Source: an uncultured Bacilli bacterium | Lineage (GTDB): Bacteria > Bacillota_I > Bacilli_A > RF39 > UBA660 | Length of the DNA: 64,000 bases | NCBI GenBank assembly: GCA_934162425.1 | Contig: CAKPIS010000002.1 | Coordinates: 1 to 64,000, forward strand | Direction of reading: 5' to 3' | In this document: positions 45,523 through 53,763 of the stretch, piece after piece | Layout of the letters: the number at the start of each line of letters is the position of its first letter | Position numbering within the stretch: the first letter of the stretch is position 1 | Notes under the pieces: generated by a model | What the model was told of the DNA's origin: nothing | The model's input: only the letters and a program-made list of their open reading frames with translations | Databases searched by the model: none | Position numbers and translations under genes: made by a program

Positions 45523-47773
45523 CCTTATTAGCAGAAATTAATACATTATTCTTATAATTAATTAGAGCATCAGCTATTTTATTTTCAAATGAATTATTTA
45601 TCTTATTTAAAACATATGGTAAAGACTTTTTTTCTTTATATAAATCAAACAAATATTTTTCATAAGAATCATCATATTTAACATCTATATTTATATAACT
45701 ATTTACTATGTCATTTAACCTTTTTCTTATTATCTTTTTTACCATACATTCATTTAAATTATTCATTTTTATACAAACACTTACCTTATCTTTAATACTT
45801 CTAAATGAGTCATCAAAACTATCTTTTTCTTTACCATCAAAACCAAGAGAATTCATCTCTTCTTCTACTTTCGAAGTAAATATTATTATAGAATTTGAAA
45901 AATCTATCATCTTACCAGATGCATCTTCTATCCATCCATCTTCTAATATCTTAATAAATAAATTCTTAACTTCCAAGCATGCATCTTCATAATTATCAAT
46001 AATAAGTGCACTATTAGGATTAGTTCTTATCTTTTCAAATATATTATTTTTATTATCATATCCTAAATATCCTGCAGTTGTACCTATTAATTTACTTATC
46101 ATATGATATTCTTTATATAAAGATAAATCTATATTAATAATGCTTTTTTCATTTACTAACTCTTTTAAAAATTCTTTTGCAAGAAGTGTTTTACCAGTAT
46201 ACTTCTTTCCATAAATAAAAACTGAATAACATTTATTTTTCTTAATAACTTCTTTTTTCTCAAGAGATTCTATAAGTGCTTTTATATTATTATTTTGACC
46301 AATTACGATGTTATTTAACTTATCTTCTAGATTTTTATAGAATTCTTTTCTATTACCATCTATATTTATTAGATTAATATTACTCTTAAGTTTAATAACA
46401 TCAAGTATATTTTCTTTAGTAACAATCTTTTTATTAACTTTTAAATTACTAATAATATTGTCTATATTATTTTCTTTATTTTTAAGACTATATGCTAATT
46501 TAAAATTATTATTTTCTATAGCTTTTATCTTTTCTTTTTTTATAATATTTAATTTTTCATTTAATTTTTTAAGTCTTTTTTCTAAGTAATTTTCTGTTAT
46601 AGAAACTTTAGCACAAACTTCATCTAATATATCTATAGATCTATCTGGTTCATACCTATTAGATAAATATTTATCAGTTAAATTAACAAGTTCATTTATT
46701 AGTTTTTTAGGCATAATAATATTATGATATTTTTCATATAAAGGTCTTATTTCCATTAGTATTTTGACAACATCCTCTTTATTTGGTTCATTTACCATTA
46801 CATTTTGAAATCTTCTAGATAAGGCACTATCAGGTTCTATAAATTTTTTATACTCATCTAATGTAGTTGCACCTATTATTTTTATAGTACCTCTTGCAAG
46901 TGATGGTTTTAAAATGTTTGATGCATCTATTGCACCTTCTGCACCACCTGCCCCTACCATAGTATGTATCTCATCTATAAATAGTATTATATCATCATTT
47001 TCTTCTAATTCTCTTATTACATTTTTAAGCTTTTCTTCAAACTCACCACGATACTTTGTACCAGATACTAAAGAAAATATATTAAGGGATATTATTCTTT
47101 TATGCTTTAAGAAGTTAGGACATTTACCCTTTGCTATTAAATTTGCTATTTCTTCTACTATTGCAGTTTTACCAACACCAGCTGGTCCAATTAAAATTGG
47201 ATTATTTTTCTTTCTTCTAAGTAAAATTTCAATTGTTCTACTTATTTCTTTATCCCTACCAATTACTGGATCTAGTCTTCCTTCTTTAGCTAATTTAGTT
47301 AAATCAGTTGCAAGTTCATCTAATAATGATTTTTTCTTCCTAGTACTTTTATTATATTTTCTTGATTTTATATCGTAATATAGTTTATCTATATTTATTT
47401 TTAAATTCTTTAAAATACTATTTGCAACACCATCTTCAGAATCTAATATTGATATAACTAATATTTCTGGTGTTACATTTTTATTATTATCTTCCCTAGC
47501 TTCTATAATGGAGTTTTCTAATATTCTTTTTAAAAGTGGTGTATATAGTATAAATTCACTCTTTTTTGTACCAATACCAACTATATCAATTAACTTATTT
47601 TTAAATTTATTATAAGTTAGTCCTCTTTTTTCAAAGACTTCTTTTAGTCTACTATTCTTAAGTAGTGATAATAATAAATGTTCACTACCTACATATGGAT
47701 GATTTAAATTAGCTCTTTCTTTTTCAGCCTGCTTTAATATATGTCTTACTTCTTCACTAAAATTAACAAACAT
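45506..47773 (-). CDS. clpC: ClpC-type AAA+ unfoldase with degenerate second ATPase domain
   Basis: The 755-residue protein has the ClpC layout: two N-terminal Clp repeats (1-140), NBD1, a short coiled/UVR-like middle segment (about 395-450) and NBD2. NBD1 is intact: Walker A GPAGVGKT (196-203), Walker B Asp267-Glu268 and Arg320-Arg321. In NBD2 Walker A survives as GKKYTGKT (522-529). Walker B reads IIDNYE, so the catalytic Glu is Asn594; the sensor-1 Asn is Lys635; the LNRID arginine-finger motif and GAR sensor-2 are missing. The ClpP-docking LGF (643-645) is kept. It probably feeds substrates to ClpP using NBD1 power only. No mcsA, mcsB or ctsR is nearby. The start codon is paired in a hairpin. 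Confidence 0.92.
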   Translation of the reverse strand: MFVNFSEEVRHILKQAEKERANLNHPYVGSEHLLLSLLKNSRLKEVFEKRGLTYNKFKNKLIDIVGIGTKKSEFILYTPLLKRILENSIIEAREDNNKNVTPEILVISILDSEDGVANSILKNLKINIDKLYYDIKSRKYNKSTRKKKSLLDELATDLTKLAKEGRLDPVIGRDKEISRTIEILLRRKKNNPILIGPAGVGKTAIVEEIANLIAKGKCPNFLKHKRIISLNIFSLVSGTKYRGEFEEKLKNVIRELEENDDIILFIDEIHTMVGAGGAEGAIDASNILKPSLARGTIKIIGATTLDEYKKFIEPDSALSRRFQNVMVNEPNKEDVVKILMEIRPLYEKYHNIIMPKKLINELVNLTDKYLSNRYEPDRSIDILDEVCAKVSITENYLEKRLKKLNEKLNIIKKEKIKAIENNNFKLAYSLKNKENNIDNIISNLKVNKKIVTKENILDVIKLKSNINLINIDGNRKEFYKNLEDKLNNIVIGQNNNIKALIESLEKKEVIKKNKCYSVFIYGKKYTGKTLLAKEFLKELVNEKSIINIDLSLYKEYHMISKLIGTTAGYLGYDNKNNIFEKIRTNPNSALIIDNYEDACLEVKNLFIKILEDGWIEDASGKMIDFSNSIIIFTSKVEEEMNSLGFDGKEKDSFDDSFRSIKDKVSVCIKMNNLNECMVKKIIRKRLNDIVNSYINIDVKYDDSYEKYLFDLYKEKKSLPYVLNKINNSFENKIADALINYKNNVLISANKGDILV

Positions 47774-47800
47774 AGAATTCTCCTTCCATCTAATTCTATG
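47771..47800 (-). promoter_or_regulatory. start-codon hairpin in the clpC mRNA (possible RNA thermometer)
   Basis: On the minus strand CATAGAATT (47800-47792) pairs perfectly with AATTCTATG (47779-47771), whose last three bases are the clpC ATG. The 12-nt loop contains the AAGGAG ribosome binding site. A 9-bp A/U-rich stem over the initiation region of a heat-shock-class gene is the layout expected of a thermosensor; a protein-bound operator is the alternative. Confidence 0.5.
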
Positions 47801-47852
47801 AAAGTTATGGTACTATTATTTAATTTTTATACACCTTAAAATTACAATTATA

Positions 47853-47882
47853 TTAAAAAGAAGCTCTAAATTTAAGCTTCTT
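47853..47882 (-). terminator. intrinsic terminator after the TM2/YfcC gene
   Basis: Perfect 8-bp stem AAGAAGCT/AGCTTCTT (minus strand) with a 9-nt loop, followed by TTTAATATAA. Confidence 0.82.
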
Positions 47883-47891
47883 TCCCTATAA

Positions 47892-48896
47892 TTATATTAA
47901 TACATATAATACTATACTTGTTAATATAACAACTGCTAAAAGTATTGCAAATACTTTCCAAATGAATTTAAACCATTTATTATATGGAATATCTAGGTAA
48001 TATAAACCTATTATTAATCCTACTGAAGTTGGTGCAATAAGCATCATAACATAGTATACACTTTGCATTATAAATGCAATAATTCCATAATAATCAGTAT
48101 TAGTTACATGTGCTGTAAATACTGTTCCAACAGTTGATACGAAGTAATAGAAATCAGATGTTAAAACACTGTCTATCATAGTAACAATTGTAGATGTTGC
48201 AATATTAAATCCCTTAGTTAATGAAAGGAATACATTTGCAATTGTAATATTTATTCCAGTTGTAACTGAAAGTACTAATACAATACTAATTAACATTGCA
48301 GTTATTGCAACTGGTAATACTTTCTTAATACCATTTGTTGATGCTGAAATAAATTCATTCATCTTAATCTTAGAACATAGAGCTATAACACCAGTTAATA
48401 AGAATAAGAATACTCCTAAATCAGTAATAGTAAAGCTTCCTATTGCTGGTATAACACCACTTGATGAACCAGTTGTTGCATCAACAATTGCTGGTGTACC
48501 AACAATGCTACCAAAAACACTATAATCACCAATTTTAATTTTAGATAACATAGTATTAAAATCAGTAAAGATTGTTGTTTCAAATAATGATTCCCAAGGA
48601 ATAATGCAAGCTAATACAAATAGTGTAAATAATGCTAAACATACGTAAAAACGAACATTACATCTTCTATCAGATGATGATGAAATGTTACCATCTTTAT
48701 CAGCTTTTTCAGTTAACACAGTAATAAACTCAGCTATAGATAATATAGTTGGTATTCCTGTCCAGCAAAATAATATACTAAGTATTCCAGCTTTTATATT
48801 TTTGGCATAAAACTTATTAATACCTATAGTACCTAAAAGTATAGTTAATATAGCATATACTGTTTTATTTACTTTCTTCTCATTTACAGTACTCAT
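47892..48896 (-). CDS. TM2 domain fused to the C-terminal half of a YfcC/DcuC-type transporter
   Basis: The protein has 334 residues from the ATG at 48896 (AAGGGGG upstream; 1 nt after the previous stop). Residues 8-65 form a TM2 domain: ILTILLGTIGINKFYAKNIK and CWTGIPTILSIAEFI. The rest, with about seven helices, matches the second half of YfcC-like C4-dicarboxylate carriers (PF03606-type), including GVFLFLLTGVIAL, NGIKKVLPVAI and the end APTSVGLIIGLYYLD followed by IPYNKWFKFIW. The first half is encoded by the gene just upstream. Together they probably form one transporter. Substrate unknown. Confidence 0.75.
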   Translation of the reverse strand: MSTVNEKKVNKTVYAILTILLGTIGINKFYAKNIKAGILSILFCWTGIPTILSIAEFITVLTEKADKDGNISSSSDRRCNVRFYVCLALFTLFVLACIIPWESLFETTIFTDFNTMLSKIKIGDYSVFGSIVGTPAIVDATTGSSSGVIPAIGSFTITDLGVFLFLLTGVIALCSKIKMNEFISASTNGIKKVLPVAITAMLISIVLVLSVTTGINITIANVFLSLTKGFNIATSTIVTMIDSVLTSDFYYFVSTVGTVFTAHVTNTDYYGIIAFIMQSVYYVMMLIAPTSVGLIIGLYYLDIPYNKWFKFIWKVFAILLAVVILTSIVLYVLI

Positions 48897-48897
48897 T

Positions 48898-49662
48898 TTA
48901 TGCCCCCTTCCTTGCCTTTGCAGTCTTACTATTTGTTTTAGTCTTAGACTGATTTTTTGCATTAGTCTTTTTTACTTCTTTCTTTTTACTTGAAGTTTTA
49001 ACTATAACTTCTTCTTTTTTAGTTTCAGAAGCATCTTCTTTTTTATCTTCAGTTTTAACTAAAGATACTTTAGAATTGTTTTTTGGTGCTGTAAAAATTA
49101 ATAAAACTAACATAGATATTACAAATACTATTACTTTAACTAATAATAAAGTATTAATATCTAAGTTTAATAATTTAAATAATCCTGAATTATATATTCC
49201 ACACATAGAACCTATAATACCAGATACTATTGTTGATGATAAAATAACTTTATTATCAACTCCTATTTTCTTCATTACGCTATAGAAAAATGGAACAAAA
49301 ACTATTAATGCAGTAAAATCACTAACAAATAATGATACTATTCCAAAGAATAATGTAGAAATAATAACAAATGTCTTTGCACTAAATTTATCAGCAACTT
49401 TTGAAACAAAGTTATTATAAACTTCTAATTTACCAAGTACTGAGTAAAAGCAGGCAACTGCAATTATAAATATAGCAATTCCATTAAAGTATGATATTGA
49501 GATACCTAAATTAGAAAATAATCCCCATAGTCCACTAGCTTGAATTGAAGTAGTACTTATGTTACCAGAATAATCAAAACTAGAACCTGGAATTATTAAA
49601 GTTAGTACCCAACCTACAAGTACTGTTATAGCAATAACTTTAATTAAATTATACTTTTTCAT
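48898..49662 (-). CDS. N-terminal half of a YfcC/DcuC-type transporter with basic tail
   Basis: The 254-residue protein has six or seven membrane helices. It opens like YfcC carriers (VGWVLTLIIPGSSFDYSG), then has YFNGIAIFIIAVACFYSVLG, a KLEVYNNFVSKVADKF helix and FVSDFTALIVFVPFFYSV. It ends with about 55 residues very rich in Lys/Thr/Ser (KTSSKKKEVKKTNAKNQS), probably a cytoplasmic linker. It stops where a normal carrier would enter its second half, which is supplied by the following gene 1 nt away. A split, interacting pair is the simplest reading. Confidence 0.75.
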   Translation of the reverse strand: MKKYNLIKVIAITVLVGWVLTLIIPGSSFDYSGNISTTSIQASGLWGLFSNLGISISYFNGIAIFIIAVACFYSVLGKLEVYNNFVSKVADKFSAKTFVIISTLFFGIVSLFVSDFTALIVFVPFFYSVMKKIGVDNKVILSSTIVSGIIGSMCGIYNSGLFKLLNLDINTLLLVKVIVFVISMLVLLIFTAPKNNSKVSLVKTEDKKEDASETKKEEVIVKTSSKKKEVKKTNAKNQSKTKTNSKTAKARKGA

Positions 49663-49756
49663 AACATCCTCCCTAATATATTTTAATCTAAGGACAAATT
49701 ACTTAACTTAAGCACCATAAAATAACATGTCCTATGGTTTAATTATAACACAATTA
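49663..49756 (-). promoter_or_regulatory. promoter and structured leader of the split transporter operon
   Basis: TATAAT with extended TGT lies at about 49748-49743 (minus strand). The leader of about 75 nt can form ACCATA/TATGGT (49738-49733 with 49719-49714) or AGGACA/TGTCCT (49733-49728 with 49696-49691), stems that share one base and interlock. No known riboswitch was recognised. Confidence 0.4.
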
Positions 49757-49895
49757 CCCATTTTTTTCCTTATTTTTTAATAATTTTTAATAGTTTAAGT
49801 CAGAAATATAATCATTTTTTATTATAGTCAAATAAAATTATATTTTTATCTAGCTTATTTCCAAGATATATTATTTTATATTACAATTTTAATTT

Positions 49896-49932
49896 TTAAA
49901 AACATACACAAAAATTGATATATCGTGTATGT
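49896..49932 (-). terminator. intrinsic terminator after the repeat protein gene
   Basis: Perfect 8-bp stem ACATACAC/GTGTATGT with a 15-nt loop, followed on the minus strand by TTTTTAAAAATT. Confidence 0.78.
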
Positions 49933-49948
49933 CCTTGTTAATTATTAT

Positions 49949-52453
49949 CTATTGTTTTATTACATTCTTTATTCTTTGTTCATATTCTTCTTTTAAGTAA
50001 GCATTATTTTCTTCGGTTATTATTTTACCACCAATATGTTCTATATTACCTAAATCGGTTACTTGAGAATTACTAAAGTATGCATCTCCTTCTATAATTT
50101 GCAAATTACCTAAATCGGTTACTTGAGAATTACTAAAGTATGCATCTCCTTCTATAATTCGCAAATTACCTAAATCGGTTACTTCAGAATCTTCAAAGTA
50201 TGCATATCCTCCTATATTTTGCAAATTACCCAAAGTGGTTACTCCAGAATCTCTAAAGTCTGCATATCCTCCTATGCTTTCTAAATTACCTAAACTGGTT
50301 ACTTTAGAATTACTAAAGTCTGCATATCCTCCTATATGTTGTAAATTACCTAAATCAGTTATTTCAGAATTACTAAAGTCTGCATTTTCTCCTATATGTT
50401 GTAAATTGCCTAAATCGGTTACTTCAGAATCTCTAAAGTCTGCATATTCTCCTATACTTTCTAAGTTACCTAAACTGGTTACTTTAGAATTACTAAAGTC
50501 TGCACCTTCTCCTATATGTTGTAAATTACCTAAATCAGTTATTTCAGAACACCTAAAGTCTGCACCTTCTCCTATATGTTGTAAATTACCTAAATCAGTT
50601 ATTTTAGAATCTCCAAAGTTTGCAAAACCTCCTATGCTTTCTAAATTACCTAAATTAGTCACTTCAGAGTAACCAAAGAATGCACCTTTTCCTATAATTT
50701 TTAAATTGTCCAAATTGGTTACTTTAGAATGATAAAAATCAGCATTTCCTAGTATTATTTTATATGGACATCTTGTTTCTTCTTTTGGTTCATAATCACC
50801 CATGCATATTTCTTCTTCACCACAATTATAATACTCAGCTAAGTTATTTTTTATCTTGTAAAGTTTACCTCTTAATTCCTCTAAGTTAGAATTAATATCA
50901 AAGTGACTTCTATAATCCTTATGAAATAAATCTTCTATAAGTTTTCCACATTCTTCACTTTTAAATGTCCCATTATCTATTTTTTTATTATACTCTATTA
51001 ATCTTTTATTCCATTCTTCTTTGTCTAACCACTTTCTTCCATTTTGTATCTCTTTATTATTCTCTAAAAATGATATTGCAACATCTCTATATTCTTCTTC
51101 TAATTCTTGATGATTTCCATTTTTTAGTCCTCTTACTTCATCTATTGAATTACCATTCATTTTAACTGCTATATGTGGTTTATTACTATTATCTACAAAT
51201 ACATAAAAGTCTCCTTGTTCTAACTGTGTTGATGCAAGCGTTTTTGTACACCATGGTGTATCTTGTACAAGTGTTTTTAATCTTATTACGTTTTCTGCGT
51301 AGTTATAACTATCACTTGCTCTTCCATTAAACTTAATCCATTTACCCATACCATATGTATTTACGTTTTCTAGTGTTACTTCAGATGCATCTTTTATTAT
51401 GTTGTTAAATTCTGCTACTCCAGCATAATATAATTCTTTAAAGTTTTTATATTTATCTAAATTATTATATATTACTTTTAATACAGTATCATTTAAAAGC
51501 ATATGTCCTTCTATTGTTTCATTTAACTTTCTTTGTTTAACTATTACTTTATCATTATCTTTTTTATATACTTTTAATAATGTTTCTCTTAGCATTAATA
51601 CTTTAAATGCATCTTCGTAATTAGCAGTCTTTATAAAGTCTACTATGTGTTTATATTCTTCATATAACTTTTCACTATATACATTAGATAGTTCTTCTAG
51701 GGCCTTTGTTTTATTATTTCTTATGTAGTCAGCATTATTTTTTTCTCCTCTTTGTTCTAATGCTTTTAACTCACTTTCATATTCTCTTATTAGGGACACA
51801 CTATCTAAATCTATTATAAAATCTTGTTTTGTTAAGTTATATAGTCTATTTAACTCTTTTTGTATATCCTCTTTTATAGTTAGTTCTTTATTATCACTTG
51901 GGAACATAGGAATGCTTCCATCATAGTTTTTATTTCTATAGTAGTTTGATGCAAACATCTTCTCCCACTTTGATAAGTTCATATTTTCTATATTATTATT
52001 CATGTTTAATATAAGGTATCTTCTACTATCTGTTTCTTTTTTCTCTGATCTTAATATTTCTGTGCATAAGTTATCTAAATCTTCTTTTTTAAAGTATGGA
52101 TAGTCTCCTACTAATACATCTATTACTATCTCATTATCTATTATTCCTTTTTCTATTTCTTCAAGGCTATATATTCCAAAATACTTTAATTCATATTCTT
52201 CTTTTAATTTATCAAATTCTTTATTTTCTTTTAAACTACTTATTACTCTTTCTTTTATTTTCTTAAATACTTCTGTTTCTTCATAAAAATGTAATAGTTC
52301 ATGCATATTTACTTTTTCTAAATCTTTATTACTATTTAGATTTAAATATATAGTATTATTTTCTTCATATCCACAAACACTTTTATCATCATAGTAAAAT
52401 ACAGTATTAATACCAAATATCTTATTAAAGCTTTCTATTTCTTTATTTGTCAT
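49949..52453 (-). CDS. large protein with HExxH zincin-like domain and twelve 20-residue solenoid repeats
   Basis: The protein has 834 residues from the ATG at 52453 (GAGG 9 nt upstream; an in-frame TTG at 52468 is less likely). Residues 1-100 contain HELLH (51-55) and, about 50 residues on, an EIVIDVL stretch, the spacing of a zinc peptidase. A long helical region follows. Near residue 400 is a conserved-looking block with GMGKWIKF, TPWCTKTL and GDFYVFVDNSNKPHIAVKM, then EVRGLKNG, resembling the core of PcfJ-like proteins of mobile elements. The C-terminus has twelve 20-residue repeats (G-x-A-x-F-x-x-S-x-V/I-T-x-L-G-N-L-x-x-I). There is no signal peptide or membrane helix. Function unknown. 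The overlapping small gene upstream suggests a two-gene unit. Confidence 0.8.
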   Translation of the reverse strand: MTNKEIESFNKIFGINTVFYYDDKSVCGYEENNTIYLNLNSNKDLEKVNMHELLHFYEETEVFKKIKERVISSLKENKEFDKLKEEYELKYFGIYSLEEIEKGIIDNEIVIDVLVGDYPYFKKEDLDNLCTEILRSEKKETDSRRYLILNMNNNIENMNLSKWEKMFASNYYRNKNYDGSIPMFPSDNKELTIKEDIQKELNRLYNLTKQDFIIDLDSVSLIREYESELKALEQRGEKNNADYIRNNKTKALEELSNVYSEKLYEEYKHIVDFIKTANYEDAFKVLMLRETLLKVYKKDNDKVIVKQRKLNETIEGHMLLNDTVLKVIYNNLDKYKNFKELYYAGVAEFNNIIKDASEVTLENVNTYGMGKWIKFNGRASDSYNYAENVIRLKTLVQDTPWCTKTLASTQLEQGDFYVFVDNSNKPHIAVKMNGNSIDEVRGLKNGNHQELEEEYRDVAISFLENNKEIQNGRKWLDKEEWNKRLIEYNKKIDNGTFKSEECGKLIEDLFHKDYRSHFDINSNLEELRGKLYKIKNNLAEYYNCGEEEICMGDYEPKEETRCPYKIILGNADFYHSKVTNLDNLKIIGKGAFFGYSEVTNLGNLESIGGFANFGDSKITDLGNLQHIGEGADFRCSEITDLGNLQHIGEGADFSNSKVTSLGNLESIGEYADFRDSEVTDLGNLQHIGENADFSNSEITDLGNLQHIGGYADFSNSKVTSLGNLESIGGYADFRDSGVTTLGNLQNIGGYAYFEDSEVTDLGNLRIIEGDAYFSNSQVTDLGNLQIIEGDAYFSNSQVTDLGNIEHIGGKIITEENNAYLKEEYEQRIKNVIKQ
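50033..50752 (-). repeat. twelve tandem 60-bp coding repeats
   Basis: The period is exactly 60 bp, in frame, over 720 bp. Copies 11 and 12 (50105-50159 and 50045-50099) share 55 identical consecutive bases; the others differ at more sites. Many substitutions keep the Phe/Leu/Ile core, so the array is translated and under selection. The phased copies also create open antisense frames, which are artefacts. Confidence 0.97.
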
Positions 52454-52601
52454 TTTTAAGTACCTCAAGGACTTCTTTTTTAGTTTTTCCTTCTTCTAAT
52501 AATTTCTTTATTCTTATTTGTGTTCTTTTAAATTCTTCTAATTTTTCTCTTGGTATTCTTACTATTTTATTATCATATGTTTCTGTTAATACTTTTTCCA
52601 T
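52443..52601 (-). CDS. 52-residue helical protein overlapping the repeat-protein gene
   Basis: A short gene reads MEKVLTETYDNKIVRIPREK, then a highly charged helix (LEEFKRTQIRIKKLLEEG, KTKKEVLEVLKNDK). GGAG lies 9 nt before the ATG and its last 11 nt overlap the start of the large repeat protein. The KIVRIPREKLEEF phrase recalls AbrB/MazE-type or ribbon-helix antitoxins, but it is too short to assign. Small-then-large overlapping order resembles antitoxin-toxin or regulator-effector pairs. Confidence 0.75.
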   Translation of the reverse strand: MEKVLTETYDNKIVRIPREKLEEFKRTQIRIKKLLEEGKTKKEVLEVLKNDK

Positions 52602-52709
52602 TACTTGTTTCTCCTATATATTGTTTTTTACCTTACGTTTAGATTATAACATATGTAATATATATTTGTAAAAAATTAAAAAACTACTTATCTGGTCTTA
52701 AATATCAAA

Positions 52710-53687
52710 TCATTTTAAAGTTTGTATATAATCATTTATTAGCTTAATAAATTCTTCTTTTGTTTTTAAGGTATATAATTTTTGCTTTACTATAGCTGAT
52801 GAAGGCAAGCCTTTTAAATACCATGCTGCATGAGTACGCATCTCAAGTACTGCTGTTTTTTCATCTTTTATTTTAAGTAAATAATCAAAATGTTTTAAAC
52901 AAAGCTTCATTTTATCTATAGAACTTTGTTCTTCTAGCAAGATACCATCTTCAATATAACTTACTACTTGTTTTATTAAATATGAATTACCAAGTGTTCC
53001 TCTACCTATCATAACAGCATCACACCCAGTTTCATCAAGCATTTTTTTTGCATCTTCTGCACTTAATATATCACCATTACCTATTACAGGAATACTTACA
53101 TTTTCTTTAACTTCTTTTATTATATTCCAATTAGCATGGCCACTATAACCTTGTGCTCTAGTTCTTGGATGAACACATATAGCACTAGCTCCAGCTTCCT
53201 CTATTTTTTTAGCTATTATACTTGCATTAATACTTTCACTATCCCAACCACTTCTTATTTTAACAGTAACAGGTACATTTACTGCATTAACAACGCTTTT
53301 AACTATATCATAAACTTTATCCGGATCTTTTAAAAGTGCTGCTCCAGCTTGTGCTCTTTTAGCTACTTTAGGTACAGGGCAACCCATATTAATATCTATA
53401 ATATCTGGTTTCATTTCACGTTCAACTATCTTAGCAGCACAAACAAAGCTTTCTTTATCACTACCAAATATTTGCTGAGTAATAGGTCTTTCTTCTTCTG
53501 TCATATAAAGCATATCATGACTCTTTTTATTATCATATACTAAAGCTTTATCACTAACCATTTCAGCATATAAAAGACCTGCTCCCATTTCTTTTATTAT
53601 TTTTCTAAATGCACTATTACAAACTCCTGCCATAGGAGCTAAAACAACTCTATTATCTATACTAACATTTCCTATTTTCCATTTCAT
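52710..53687 (-). CDS. dusB: tRNA-dihydrouridine synthase, DusB type
   Basis: Reduces uridines in the tRNA D-loop using FMN. The protein has 325 residues from the ATG at 53687 (AGGTGAT 4-5 nt upstream). Motifs: VVLAPMAGVCNSAFR, INMGCPVPKVAKRAQAGAAL with the catalytic Cys, VTVKIRSGWD, HPRTRAQGYSG and GNGDILSAEDA. The C-terminal helical domain is complete. Confidence 0.97.
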   Translation of the reverse strand: MKWKIGNVSIDNRVVLAPMAGVCNSAFRKIIKEMGAGLLYAEMVSDKALVYDNKKSHDMLYMTEEERPITQQIFGSDKESFVCAAKIVEREMKPDIIDINMGCPVPKVAKRAQAGAALLKDPDKVYDIVKSVVNAVNVPVTVKIRSGWDSESINASIIAKKIEEAGASAICVHPRTRAQGYSGHANWNIIKEVKENVSIPVIGNGDILSAEDAKKMLDETGCDAVMIGRGTLGNSYLIKQVVSYIEDGILLEEQSSIDKMKLCLKHFDYLLKIKDEKTAVLEMRTHAAWYLKGLPSSAIVKQKLYTLKTKEEFIKLINDYIQTLK

Positions 53688-53714
53688 ACTTATCACCTTC
53701 GAAATTTATTATAT

Positions 53715-53743
53715 AATAAAAAGAAACTTTTTTACAGTTTCTT
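53715..53743 (-). terminator. intrinsic terminator after the FemX-like gene
   Basis: Perfect 8-bp stem AAGAAACT/AGTTTCTT (minus strand) with 7-nt loop, followed by TTTATTATAT. Confidence 0.85.
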
Positions 53744-53763
53744 ATTCAAAATATTAAAGTTTA

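Noticed and set aside
50235..50672. Antisense 145-residue frame with its own 20-residue repeats
   Set aside because: It is the mirror of the coding repeats on the other strand, without a ribosome binding site.
50033..50752. Regular 60-bp repeats resembling a CRISPR array
   Set aside because: The repeats are head-to-tail without unique spacers, keep one reading frame and vary at synonymous and surface positions; no cas genes are present.
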